DNA from: Diphasiastrum complanatum
Taxonomy: Eukaryota; Streptophyta; Lycopodiopsida; Lycopodiales; Lycopodiaceae
DNA length: 64,000 nt
Reading direction: 5' to 3'
Assembly (NCBI GenBank): GCA_029204225.1
Contig: CM055103.1
Span: 57,401,705 to 57,465,704 of the forward strand
Numbering within the stretch: the first letter of the stretch is position 1; each line of letters begins with the position of its first letter. Positions 47,601-55,859 of the stretch are shown in pieces. A program made the position numbers and the translations under genes. The notes below the pieces were generated by a model. It had not been told where the DNA came from. It made no database searches and worked only from the letters and a program-made list of their open reading frames with translations.

Positions 47601-48800
47601 TTCAAAAGTTCTCTGTAAAATGCCTTGTAAGACCCATCTGCACAAGGCAACGCCATAGCCAGTACCAAGTTACAAAAGAGGATTGGCAGCTTCAATCTCT
47701 GAACATTATTCATCACATAGGCATTTTTAAACAAATACCTTGACATAAAATTAGCTCAAAACTCATACTGAGAGGAGAGAAACCAAAACCTTGGACGGAT
47801 TCATTTGTGGCCAACACTGCAGAATTAGCATTTCTCTCTGCAAATTCAATGTCTCGGGCTGTGGCATCCGCTGACAGGTGTGTGAGTCCGTCGTCATCTT
47901 CATCTATCAAACCTAACTTCCTTTTTTGAGCCTGCATATGCCGCACTCATCATAAATTCTTTGTTTTTAAAGAAAAGGTACCTCGTAGCCATTAAAAAAG
48001 AAGAATCCAATCTTACACAGCAGATTTATCCATCCAAAAGGATGAGTATATGCAACCCAAAGATATCAACCGTGTGAATGCCATAATCATCAACAGGCAA
48101 CAGAAATCACAGGTACGTGATAAAAAACATAAACCCGAAATACCCGCTCCTTTCTGGCTTGTTTTTTGTCCTCTATTTCTTTAAGAGCCCGAGCGCGTCT
48201 AGCCTCAAGCGCTTGCAGCTCCTGCTCTTTAAAAGGCCAAGCATTTGGAATGCCTGGATCCTTCTCGACCTTGGCTTTGCGCTTCCCTAACTTCTTAGCC
48301 TCCTTTGCTTTTTTCTTATGATGTTCTTTCACCTTCTTCAAAATCTTGTATTTCTTCCGCAAGGGAACCCGCTTACTTTTACTTTCTTCACGAAAAGTTG
48401 TCAAGAAGACTTTAGATTATATTTGAAAACCTCTGTTCAATAGCGCCCACTACACTTTAATCTGGAATGCTACACATGTTACAAGGAATAAAGGACCCTC
48501 TTCCATCTCCAACCCTCCTCGGAAGTTGTATAACACCAAAAAACCAGACCATCAAGACAAAACCAGAAAAAGTATATCATGAAGACAAATACATAAAAAT
48601 ATATGAAGAAGACAAGAGCAGGAAAATCATATCATGAAGACAAAAGCATGAACATCAAGACAAAATCGGAAAAATCATATCATCAAGGATAAACCAGAAA
48701 AGTTATATCATCGAAAGAAAACAGAAAAATTATGTCATGAAGACAAAACCCTAGAAAAGGTAATATGATGAGGAAGGATACTCTTGCTACGCTTAACCAT
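29668..48800 (-). CDS. NSN1: Nucleostemin-like nucleolar GTPase, complete nine-exon gene
   Basis: Exons on the minus strand are 48800-48782, 48385-48144, 47931-47790, 47637-47464, 40456-40242, 35719-35455, 30723-30544, 30337-30123 and 30000-29668. All introns are GT-AG, every phase matches, and no stop interrupts 594 codons. The start lies in GGCCATGG, a good plant context. Residues 1-90 are the Lys/Arg-rich GN3L/Grn1 domain (VEKDPGIPN block). The GTPase motifs are circularly permuted: DARDP at 160-164, NKID (G4) at 190-193, GFPNVGKSS (G1) at 275-283, GATPG (G2) at 297-301, DSPG (G3) at 319-322. A C-terminal acidic stretch ends in a basic [11 protein letters not shown] patch at 536-546. In the family this protein acts in the nucleolus in large ribosomal subunit maturation. 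Introns 4, 5 and 6 are 7.0, 4.5 and 4.7 kb and hold transposons. A truncated copy lies at 52902-54055. Confidence 0.93.
30838..31301 (+). repeat. Copia-type LTR in NSN1 intron 6
   Basis: It starts TGTTAGAATTTAATG and ends TTTTGACA, directly followed by TGGTATCAGAGCC. A TATATAAG promoter-like box lies near 31140. The left flank CACGCACCTAG is also present in the NSN1 pseudogene copy at 53905-53913, which lacks the LTR, so 30838 is a genuine insertion edge. It differs in sequence from the shorter LTR at 31420. Confidence 0.75.
31302..31419 (+). mobile_element. PBS and internal domain shared with the TRIM at 45 kb
   Basis: TGGTATCAGAGCC at 31302-31314 is followed by a short domain with words such as GGTTAGGTGGCCCAAG and a purine tract of 9 Gs. 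It is almost identical to 45002-45117, the interior of the TRIM. Here it follows a different LTR, so the left TRIM LTR has been replaced. Confidence 0.85.
31420..31563 (+). repeat. tRNA-bearing LTR (TRIM type)
   Basis: 144 bp, from TGTTGGAATATC to GATTTCTAACA. It closely matches the two LTRs at 44860-45001 and 45118-45261. Its middle is a tRNA-like sequence. It is followed directly by a second primer site, TGGTATCAGAGC (31564-31575), and then by a copia ORF. Confidence 0.88.
31462..31533 (+). other. tRNA-like sequence with Pol III boxes in LTR
   Basis: The 72-base stretch starts GGGCGGA, has the A box TAGCTCAGTGG, a perfect D stem GCTC/GAGC, and the B box GGTTCGAATCC with a pairing T stem. 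The 3' arm TATGTCC pairs with GGGCGGA at 6 of 7 positions, allowing GU. The anticodon stem is imperfect and the base before the loop's middle triplet (CGG) is C instead of U. I read it as tRNA-derived but not a working tRNA gene. Confidence 0.8.
31583..33690 (+). pseudogene. Gag-less copia protease-integrase with RT stub
   Basis: A 495-codon frame (31583-33070) follows the second primer site almost at once, so gag is missing. It has [11 protein letters not shown] (protease, intact) and the integrase zinc finger ([22 protein letters not shown]). In the integrase core, two of the three acids are changed: VHTYLCGPM has Tyr for the first Asp, and RSNKGGEY has Asn for the second. Glu in VAERKNR is kept. 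A frame change near 33060 leads into the linker and the first RT block, which stops at GCKWV near 33680, where NSN1 intron sequence resumes. It cannot integrate or reverse transcribe. Confidence 0.9.
33691..35454. other. NSN1 intron 6, proximal part
   Basis: The first 130 bases are also present at 53935-54050 beside the NSN1 pseudogene. The rest is AT-rich intron sequence without recognisable ORFs or repeats. Confidence 0.5.
37229..37404. repeat. Two-copy tandem repeat, about 93 bp
   Basis: Two units each start TTTTTCTGAT and contain CTCACAGGAACAGGAACGAT, then a GATCAGACA-like string and GGCAGATAGG. They differ by a few substitutions. Confidence 0.75.
38405..38522 (-). pseudogene. Copia RT scrap, antisense
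   Basis: Minus-strand reading gives [20 protein letters not shown], then [10 protein letters not shown], a stop, and AWNT. This is the conserved copia RT block with a stop in the usual PRAW motif. Only about 40 codons remain. Confidence 0.8.
38847..39321 (+). repeat. Solo LTR candidate in NSN1 intron 5
   Basis: 475 bp from TGTTGGAATG to TTTCTTACA, with a TATA-like CTATATATATG near 39150. Flanks are GAAAT on the left and AAAAT on the right, a near-match of a 5-bp target duplication. No primer site or coding sequence adjoins, as expected after LTR-LTR recombination. Strand is set by the TG start, the CA end and the TATA box. Confidence 0.55.
41205..42960. repeat. Three imperfect tandem units in NSN1 intron 4
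   Basis: Units at about 41205-41380, 41670-42640 (split by a transposon) and 42720-42945 share words such as TCCATCTATTTAG, TTTCACCCCTA and GGACTTGTACCAA or close variants in the same order. The middle unit carries the hAT-type element at 41721-42494. Confidence 0.6.
41721..42494. mobile_element. Non-autonomous hAT-type element, copy A
   Basis: 774 bp. Left end CATAGATGCAC and right end GTGCATCTATG are an 11-base perfect terminal inverted repeat. GCCTTGAT at 41713-41720 and 42495-42502 is an exact 8-bp target duplication, the hAT signature. Subterminal regions are full of GAAACGCGTTTC-like inverted words. The middle has GC-rich hairpins of the form GGGGGGC-loop-GCCCCCC. There is no transposase. 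The third intron repeat near 42758 carries a single GCCTTGAT in the same context, an apparent empty site. Confidence 0.88.
43837..43930. repeat. GC-rich block with repeated CGCG words
   Basis: About 90 bases with ACGCG, CGCGTCC and GACGCGCGTC words in both orientations stand out in AT-rich intron DNA. The block lies just upstream of the hAT transposase tail and could be part of that element's subterminal region, though this is not shown. Confidence 0.45.
44902..44971 (+). other. tRNA-like sequence in TRIM 5' LTR
   Basis: 70 bases with A box TAGCTCAGTGG and B box GGTTCGAATCC. The 3' acceptor arm is shortened (TTTTGTCC), and the TTTT run could act as an early Pol III stop. Confidence 0.8.
45160..45231 (+). 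other. tRNA-like sequence in TRIM 3' LTR
   Basis: 72 bases. The acceptor arms GGGCGGA and TCTGTCC pair at all seven positions if GU is allowed, which is better than in the other copies. The A box is TAGCTCAGTGG. The B box has one change (GGTTTGAATCC). Confidence 0.8.
45540..46090. repeat. Imperfect two-copy tandem repeat
   Basis: GGTAGTTTG, TTGTCCTTAGCCCTTTGG and TCATTCTCAATAA recur about 290 bases apart (near 45645 and 45938), and ACTAGATAGTTTGA recurs near 45840 and 46006. Spacing differs between words, so the units have diverged by indels. Confidence 0.55.
46325..46967. mobile_element. Non-autonomous hAT-type element, copy B
   Basis: 643 bp, same family as copy A. The left end CATAATTGCAC is slightly changed and the right end GTGCATCTATG is intact. 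AGTCAAGT at 46317-46324 and 46968-46975 is an exact 8-bp target duplication. It shares the GAAACGCG words and the GGGGGGC hairpins with copy A, plus the long ACTGGGACCATCTGTGATCG segment. Copy A is about 130 bp longer. Confidence 0.88.
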
Positions 48801-49591
48801 GGCCTCTGCTACAGCGCGGCGCCTGCAGCTTGATCTGCTAAACAGGCAAAATCCAGGCCTTCTGATTCGAAAGGAGACTCGATGAATGCTTTGCAAATCC
48901 CAGCTCTTCCTCCGTAAAGCGAAGGCGAAGGTTTGCAAGCTATGTATGTATGACTGAAAAACACAGGTCGAACAAAGTGAGGCATTCTAGGGTTTTAGGA
49001 AACCCTAAAACAAAACTCTTAGGGGGCCTCTGCACACACAAGAGGGGACCATTCCACACCGCCTCTATTGTTAGCATGGTGTGTCCCACCAACCTGTTGA
49101 GTCGCAATAGTGCTTCTTGGTTTCCAAGGGGAGGCTCGAACCTGAGACCAAAGAAACTTTGGATGTCAAGCTAACCAACTAAGACAACCCCGTTGGGTAA
49201 GAGTCGCAATAGTGGAAGAACTATACGTGTAACCAGCCAAGCCCCTGCACCTGGACCAGCACAAGAAAGAAGACGAGCTCGAACTGTCAATTGTCTCCTT
49301 GGTGAATGACTAATTTCTATTTCAAGATTCTTCCTGCACGTTTATTGATCGTTGATCTAGGGTCAGGTGAAACCAAGTTTAGTTCTACGTCTGCTCCTCT
49401 GATACCTGCAAGAATCACAACTTAGACAGCCAAACTATTTGAAAAACGTCTACAACGGGCTTCGGCTAATCTCTAGCAAAGGGTGACCAATATGGTCCTC
49501 TTCGGTACAGTTGGACTGCAATCAGCTGATAAGGTCTAGCTTTCAAGATCAATTTTCGATGATCCGCCTTTGGAATTGATTTGTCTGGTTG
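48801..49591. other. NSN1 upstream region
   Basis: The NSN1 leader and promoter should lie here on the minus strand. The first 130 bases upstream of the ATG are GC-rich with CTTCGCCTTCGCTTTAC near 48912-48930. No clear TATA box was found. The rest, to 49591, shows no readable gene. Confidence 0.35.
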
Positions 49592-50162
49592 GATGAGGAC
49601 TCTATTCAGGTTTTGCAACAGCTATTTGGGTATCTTGTGGTAGAGGAGGCTTTTTTTGATTTTGTCACCAATCAAACGATTTTCGTTAAAAGATCAGAAC
49701 AAGTCAAATGCAAGAAGATAATGGTGTCTCCTATTATCCATTACAACAAGAGCCCTCTTCAAGCATATCTCTACTTCATTCAGTTTGTGTACGAATGCCG
49801 AGCTGTCAAGATGATGCTGCCTCGTAATAGGGTGGAAGTGAGTTTTTCTTTCTTCTATTTTCAATTTGGTCTGATCATTCTTTTACATAGTCGTATATCT
49901 ATATAATAAACAATAAAAAATATTGGTTCTTTGATCTAATAGTTCAACTCCCAATTTCAAATTTTACTCTTTTTTGTCATAGGTGACTCCTGCGTCAGGC
50001 TATCATTTGAAACTCCCTGTTTCAAGAGTTGCTGGAACAAGAAGTGGACGCACATCCTCAGTCCCGAACCCTAAAATTTTTGTTAGAGCAAAGAGAGAAG
50101 GAAAGAGAGAATGTGCAGAAGAGGCATGTAGCTTTCAATGTTTGCTCTTAGAGACTTTGTCC
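49592..50162 (+). pseudogene. Unknown two-exon unit, copy 1
   Basis: Exon one encodes DSIQVLQQLFGYLVVEEAF, then a Lys-rich stretch and HYNKSPLQAYLYFIQFVYEC, ending RNRVE before GTGAGT at about 49840. A 140-base intron ends TTTTTTGTCATAG. The second exon continues VTPASGYHLKLPVSRVAG and PNPKIFVRAK. Frame is open through both exons. The unit is repeated at 52309-52901. I do not recognise the protein. No start exon or stop was established, so it may be a captured gene piece. Confidence 0.5.
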
Positions 50163-50329
50163 ATACGTCTTTGCCTGAAATGGATTGGTTTTTGACAAGT
50201 TGAGTATTCCAAGGTACTACTTTTTTAAATCTTTCTTCTTAAAGGTTATTGGCAGGTAGTCTATGTTTTTTTGCCTTGATCTAAAGATCAGTTGATTAAA
50301 GATTGCTTGCTTTTTTTAATACAGGTAGA

Positions 50330-50757
50330 CATAATTGTTGAGGTAGACACGAAGCAAATGGAGCTGGATATGACATCAAGTATTGAAGATAAAGACACAA
50401 TAATTGCTATAGCTTTGTCATTTTTTAAACTCCATTCTCGAAATTCTTTACCAGGAGTAGCTACTGGCTTCTCCTCTGTTGGTTCTACCCATTGCCATAG
50501 ACCTTCGCCCTTCAATATGAGTGAAGTCTTTAATTTCCAAATCAAGTAGTTTGAATCTTCTAGATCCAAGATCGTAGTGATCTTAGCCTGAATATTGCTG
50601 ATCGATGACATCTTCTATTTTCTGAATAACTCCAGATGCGGCTTGCTGATGGATGTATGAAGAAATTTGCTGAGAGGGGTACGAAGATACTACTATATCG
50701 ACTTTGATTCGTTCTGATATCACTGTATCAGTTTTAATTCCGTAAGCTTTGATACCA
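50330..50757 (-). pseudogene. Copia leader and gag start, antisense copy of element 1
   Basis: The reverse complement matches about 439-800. It includes the inner PBS-like repeats (GCTTTGATACCA at 50746-50757 is the complement of one) and a gag start at 50611 with IQAKITTILDLEDSNYLIWK and then LILKGEGLWQWVEPTEEKP. The stop seen in element 1 at the start of gag is absent here. It breaks off after about 75 codons. Confidence 0.85.
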
Positions 50758-50815
50758 CCCAGCCAGGAGAACACAAAAAGGATTTTTAGATTTTGCAAGC
50801 TGACAACTCAATGAT

Positions 50816-51100
50816 ACAGAAATGAATTATTCAACCTCAGAGAGAGAAGCACTGACGATGATATATGCGGTTAAGAAGTTTCGGCACTACTTGATGGCCA
50901 CACACTTTGCTTTTTATACGGACCATCAACCTTTGCTCTATCTCGTTAACAAAACCTGCAACATAGGGAGAATCACTCAATGGCTACTCTTGTTGTTAGA
51001 GTTTCATTTTCAGATAGTAGTTCGCAAGGGAAAACAACACTACATGGCAAATCATGTGTCGCGTATCAAAGGAAAGGAGGTTGCACTCCAACCCGACGGG
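50816..51100 (+). pseudogene. Ty3/gypsy RNase H fragment
   Basis: The frame reads YSTSEREALTMIYAVKKFRH, then FYTDHQPLLYLVNK and GKQHYMANHVSRI. This is the RNase H of gypsy elements, with the SEREAL and YTDH acidic motifs in place. Only this domain is left. It ends at the outer edge of the palindrome at about 51109. Confidence 0.88.
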
Positions 51101-51108
51101 CCGATGCT

Positions 51109-52232
51109 CTGAAGATGCGGGAAGACGGTGATTCATCTTCATCTCGATTTGGGACAACTTGACTCCTATCAAGAATCACCCCATCTTTGTGGCTAAGACC
51201 TCTGCCACTTCCCCCCTCTTATACTCGATCAGGATCCCAACTGTTTTTGGCAAAGGTTGGCCCAATGGTAATAAAAAAGATCCACATACCCACGCACACG
51301 AGCTTCATTTGCTGGTGCTCGCAAGTTGTTTCCATAAACTGCAATGTTTGGCAGATAGACAACATTGGTATCATTCAACCGTTGCATGAGGGCTTGAGCA
51401 CTAGGCAAGAAATCTGACCACTCTTCTATTCTGAAAAAGTACGGGGTGCAGTGGGTCGTGTAACTGAACGAGATTTTCTTGGTGAGCCTCGGTTTTCCAT
51501 GCATGGCACATTCATGAATGTCAATTCCCTTGCGGTTACCACAACCATCTTCAGCACATTGTAAGACCACTTTAGTTTGTGATGTGCTTGGATCTACAAC
51601 AGATGTCTTCTCCAACTATCACTGTAGCATTTTTGACAAGTCGTTATGTCGCTAGCAGAAGGTCCTGCTAGCGACATAACGACTTGTCAAAAATGCTGTA
51701 GTGATAGCTGGAGAAGACATCTATTGCAAATCCAAGAATACTATCAACCTACCACATCACAAATTAAAGTGGTCTTACAACGTGCTGAAGATGGTTGCGG
51801 TAACCACAAGGGCATTGACATTCATGAATGTGCCATGCATGGAAAATCGAGGCTCACCAAGAAAATCTCGTTCAGTTACACGACCCACTGCACCCCGTAC
51901 TTTTTCAGAATAGAAGAGTGGTCAGATTTCTTGCCTAATGCTCAAGCCCTCACGCAACAGTTGAATGATACCAATGTTGTTCATCTGCCAAGCATTGCAG
52001 TTTATGGAAACAACTTGCGAGCACCAGCAGATAAAGCCCGTGTGCGTGGGTATGTGGATCTTTTTTATTACCATTGGGCCAACATTTGCCAAAAATAGTT
52101 GGGGATCCCGTTCGAGTATGAAGAGGGGGGAAGTGGCAGAGGTCTTAGCCACACAGATGGGGCGATTCTTGATAGGAGTCAAGCTGTCCCAAATCAAGAT
52201 GAAGATGAATCACCGTCTTCCCGCATCTTCGG
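51109..52232. repeat. 1.1-kb near-perfect inverted repeat (palindrome)
   Basis: Two arms of about 550-565 bases are reverse complements, with a centre at about 51661 and a six-base spacer (AAGGTC). At the centre GCTAGCAG (51651-51658) pairs with CTGCTAGC (51665-51672), and the match continues through GTCGTTATGTC / GACATAACGAC and outward to GAAGATGCGG / CCGCATCTTC. Arms differ by scattered substitutions and about 17 bases of net indel. Both arms encode the same protein segment in opposite directions. Confidence 0.95.
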
Positions 52233-52527
52233 AGCCAGAGAGATTACAGGTCCTCGGCAGATGAGTCGGCCTCAAGGTTCATCCTTTATCAAAATGGTGA
52301 GAACTGCAGATGAGGACTCTATTCAGGTTTTGCAGCAGCTCTTTGGGTATCTTGCGGTAGAGGAGGCTTTTGCCAGTTTTGTCACCAAGTATAATGAAAT
52401 GATTTTTATTAAAATATCAAAGCAAGTCAAATGCAAGAAGTTAATGGTGTCTCCTGTTATCCATTACAACAAGAGCCCTCTCCTTCAAGCATATCTCTAC
52501 TTCATTCATTTTGTGTACGAATGCTGA
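51646..52527 (+). CDS. Unrecognised ORF spanning palindrome arm and unknown unit copy 2
   Basis: One frame runs for 294 codons with a single internal stop (TAG at 52096-52098). The first part lies in the right arm. It has a Cys/His cluster (CGNHKGIDIHECAMH) and ends RVRGYVDLFYYHWANICQK. The second part, after the stop, is acidic (PNQDEDESPSS) and leads without a break into the unit repeated at 49592, with DSIQVLQQLFGYLAVEEAF. A stop at 52525 follows YEC, where copy 1 reads on. I do not recognise the protein. The continuity suggests that the arm and the unit are parts of one gene, and that copy 1 lost the front part. Confidence 0.45.
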
Positions 52528-52901
52528 GCTGTCAAGATGTTGTTGCCTCGCAATAGGGTGGAAGTTAGTTTTTCTTTTTTCTATTTTCAATTTGGTCTGA
52601 TCGTGAATTGAAGTACATATTTCCTGGCCAGTGATAAACCTATATAATAAACAATAACAAATATTGGTTCTTTGCTCTAATAGTTCAACTCCCAATTTCA
52701 AACTTCGCCTTTTTTTGTCATAGGTGACTCCTGTGTCAGGCTATCATTTGAAACTCCCTGTTTTAAGGGTTGCTGGAACAAGAAGTGGACTCGCATCCTC
52801 AATCCCAAACCCAAATTCTTGTTAGACCAAAGAAAAATGGAAATAGAGAATGTGCAAAAGAGACATGTAGCTTTTAATGTTTGCTCTTATAGTCTTTGTC
52901 C
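52309..52901 (+). pseudogene. Unknown two-exon unit, copy 2
   Basis: Direct repeat of 49592-50162, about 2.7 kb away. The first exon stops after YEC (TGA at 52525-52527) where copy 1 has CGA. Its presumed donor is GTTAGT instead of GTGAGT, and the intron has a larger middle. The second exon reads TPVSGYHLKLPVLRVAGT and PNP. It ends at the join to the NSN1 pseudogene. Confidence 0.7.
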
Positions 52902-54055
52902 GATTTTGAAACCTTTTTTCTCCGTTTCTTTTCAGCACGAGCTAGCCGTGGGTTCAATATACCATCTGCATCATAAAGTTTTTCGTTCTGACTAAGACCA
53001 TCAGCACGGACTCGATTGACTCTAGTTTCATTTATATCCATATCTTCAGGTTCAGCCTCCTCTGCTTCAACATTGCCAAACTATTCACCTTCTGAAACCT
53101 GCACAACATTACTGCTATGTTAAAGCTTAATGCAACAGCAGTACAAAAATATGAGAAGCTAATTGACACGGGTGAACTAGGTTCAGAAGAGGCCACGAAT
53201 GAGGGGAATAAGTTGCTAATCAGTGATATTTCCATGTCCAAGGTCATGGGAGCACCGGAAGGTATTTCTGTATGACTGCCATCAAGAAGCGAGGATAGGC
53301 CTGCAATCACTGCAGATTGCTCATCTTTTCACAAACTCCTTTCCCCAGTCGGCAACTATTGCTGCTTCAGAACATTGACTTGCTTCTCTAACAGGAGGTA
53401 AGGAGTAATGAGGAATTTTTCCTGTAATTTCAAATATGAGGTACTGCCTTCCGTGTGTGGAGGGATTTGAATAAACAATGATTCTTAAACTGATACTTAT
53501 CAAAAGATCTGCTTTTAATAAAGATAGCATAGCAATATGCTAAAAAGAGTGCAAATACTTTTCATAGACGCAAAATGGAGCCAAAATAATAATAATTTGC
53601 TAAAATTTTACTGGTCATACCTTCGTTTCAATCATGGAGGACCACTCGTGCAGCGGCTATTTTGTCTACAAGGCTGCCTTTTTTTAGTTTTCCACGCATG
53701 AGAGCCACATTTTGCAGAAAATCATCCACTGAACTGAAATGTGTAATCTTGTACAATGACATCAACTTCTCAGGACGGTAGAGTTGTAAAATTTCTTGCA
53801 CTCCAACCATATGACAAAGCACAATCATGGATTGCCAAAACAACTCAAGCAGAGTCAACATTCCTTTCATGCTTTAAAAAAGTCCTGTGCAGACCAATGT
53901 AGCACGCACCTAGATGCAAGATTAAATGGGATACGTGCCCACGTATGGACAGAAAATTCAATTTGATTGTACAAGGCTAACCGAAGCATATTACACCACC
54001 ACACCATTCTAAGGGCCAACAAGGCTTCATTGTTGGTGAACCAAAAAACTCATGA
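52902..54055 (-). pseudogene. Truncated NSN1 copy, exons 7-9
   Basis: Direct duplication of about 29800-30837 and 33690-33815 of NSN1, in the same orientation, introns included, so it is a DNA-level copy and not a processed one. The last exon is truncated and its Gln codon for residue 490 is a stop (GGTGAATAG). Exon 8 has an 18-base-scale deletion near 53328. The copia composite found in intron 6 of the real gene is absent here: the sequence goes from CACGCACCTAG to GCCCACGT in about 25 bases. Confidence 0.9.
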
Positions 54056-54299
54056 GGGTTTCTAATGTCAGCATAGTGGAAACTATATTGTGCAATTCAA
54101 TGTTATTTGAGTAGCTAGACAAAGCATTAATCAGATCTTTGAATTAGTATAAACATTGACTACAAATTCTATGTTCTCGTATTAAGTTCTGCAACAATTC
54201 ACGAAAAACAAACGCTGGAAAGTATAGAAAAGATATACGTACCATCAGGATGGTCACAGTATGACTTCCTCTGTCCCGAGCATCAGCAGCTTCAGATTC

Positions 54300-54730
54300 A
54301 GCAACTGTGTAGTTCATCTGGTATGTGTGCATACCCAACACAGCCAAGCACTTTCAAGTGACTGATGTTGGGCTTTCTATTATGCCATAGCTCGTATGGA
54401 GTATGCTTACCCAGATGTTTATTGGGTAGACGATTCAGCACGTACACGACAATATTCACAGCTTCCGCCCAAAACTTCATATGCAGTTGTTTCTCTATGA
54501 GAAGACATCGAACAAGATTCAAGAGCTCGTATGGAGTATGCTTACCCAGATGTTTATTGGGTAGACGATTCAGCACATACCCAACAATCTTCACCGCTTC
54601 CGCCCAAAATTTCATACCATGAGAAGGCATCGAACAAGATTCAAGATCGTTCTGTTCATGCTCTCTGCGATGCCATTTTGTTGGGGAGAGTACCTCACCG
54701 TCAATTCTGTACGAATGCCAAATGCCAAAT
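54300..54730 (-). pseudogene. Copia integrase C-terminal fragment with internal duplication
   Basis: Minus-strand reading gives MKFWAEAVKIVGYVLNRLPN, KHLGKHTPYEL and HLKVLGCVGYAHIPDEL, the post-core region of copia integrase. The segment from FWAEAV to PYEL is present twice because of a 135-bp tandem duplication (54389-54523 and 54524-54658). The period is a multiple of three, so the frame is kept. No catalytic residues are included. Confidence 0.85.
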
Positions 54731-55355
54731 GCAATGAGTTTTGCAGTAATCTTTGCATTCATTTGAAATGTACTCTCCTGAGATAGCCGATCCTCCTCCC
54801 AGGTACACTTCTTTTCATTTGTGGTATACTATAGCTATAAATATGCTAAAGTTACTTCATTATATATTTCAAAAGTTACTTCATTATATATTTCACTTTG
54901 ATGTTGAATTGAAGAGAAAAGATCACACTACATTGTTTATATATGGATTAGAATGAAACATTTGTTGGCCTTGCATTGCAAAGGCAATATTATGTGGTGA
55001 GGTTGGTCAATGGAGTTATTTAAAAAGTTAACATTAAAAATATGTTGGTGGTGAGAGCTCAAACTTTAAAGGCCTGTCTTTCGTTAAGGGCTTTTGTTAT
55101 GCATGACTATTTTGTTAACGGTCTAAATAGAACATGGATCAGTTGGCATGCAAAACTTCAGCGTGCAAACCATGCAGATCGTTGAAGTGCAGGCATAATC
55201 AAAAGCAAAACTTAATTTGGTTATGAATTATTATGGATTCATGCATTGTTTTCATGAGCATAACCAAAAGCAAAACAAATGCATGGATGGATAATTTTTT
55301 AAAAGCAAAATCTTAAATCTTAAAAAACAATATTTATACTAGTAGTAGTAGATGG
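54731..55355. other. Non-coding stretch
   Basis: AT-rich. A short direct repeat (AGTTACTTCATTATATATTTCA, twice) lies near 54850-54900. No gene seen. Confidence 0.35.

Positions 55356-55357
<2 letters not shown>

Positions 55358-55398
<41 letters not shown>
55358..55398. repeat. (CT)n microsatellite
   Basis: About 20 uninterrupted CT units. Confidence 0.95.
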
Positions 55399-55400
<2 letters not shown>

Positions 55401-55424
55401 CTTGCCAAACCCATTTTGGATTTT

Positions 55425-55611
55425 TCTGAAATGCATCTAAGTAGTTGTGAATTGTCAAAAATTCTTAACTCAGTGGACTTAGATCATGAGCAAATAGAGA
55501 AGAATAAGATCTTAGCTGAATTCAAAGATGTTTTTCTAGTTGAATTACCTCATGGAATACCACCGTCTAGGTCGGTAGACCACATGATTGAGCTAATTTT
55601 AGGTAGTCACC
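55425..55611 (+). pseudogene. Ty3/gypsy pre-RT fragment
   Basis: The frame reads ILAEFKDVFLVELPHGIPPS followed by RSVDHMIELILGS. This matches the block just before gypsy reverse transcriptase, normally E-x-x-DVF-x-x-x-LP-x-G-x-PP. It is cut at 55611 where a CAGTGTTGGGTGGG end begins. Confidence 0.8.
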
Positions 55612-55859
55612 AGTGTTGGGTGGGTATATGGGGTTATGGCTGGTATTAACCCGAGTATCATAACCCCTACCAGCCTGGTATATAAAAATGAGATATCCAC
55701 CAATTACTAGGATGCCTCTGGTATTAAGTCGACAATACCATGGTCAAAATCAAACCAGTGTGGTATACAAATCTAAAATACCCGGGATATATCCAGACTA
55801 GGACAAAATTGAGGATACAACCCTATGTCCGGGTATCATATCTCAAAAAAGATTATTTT

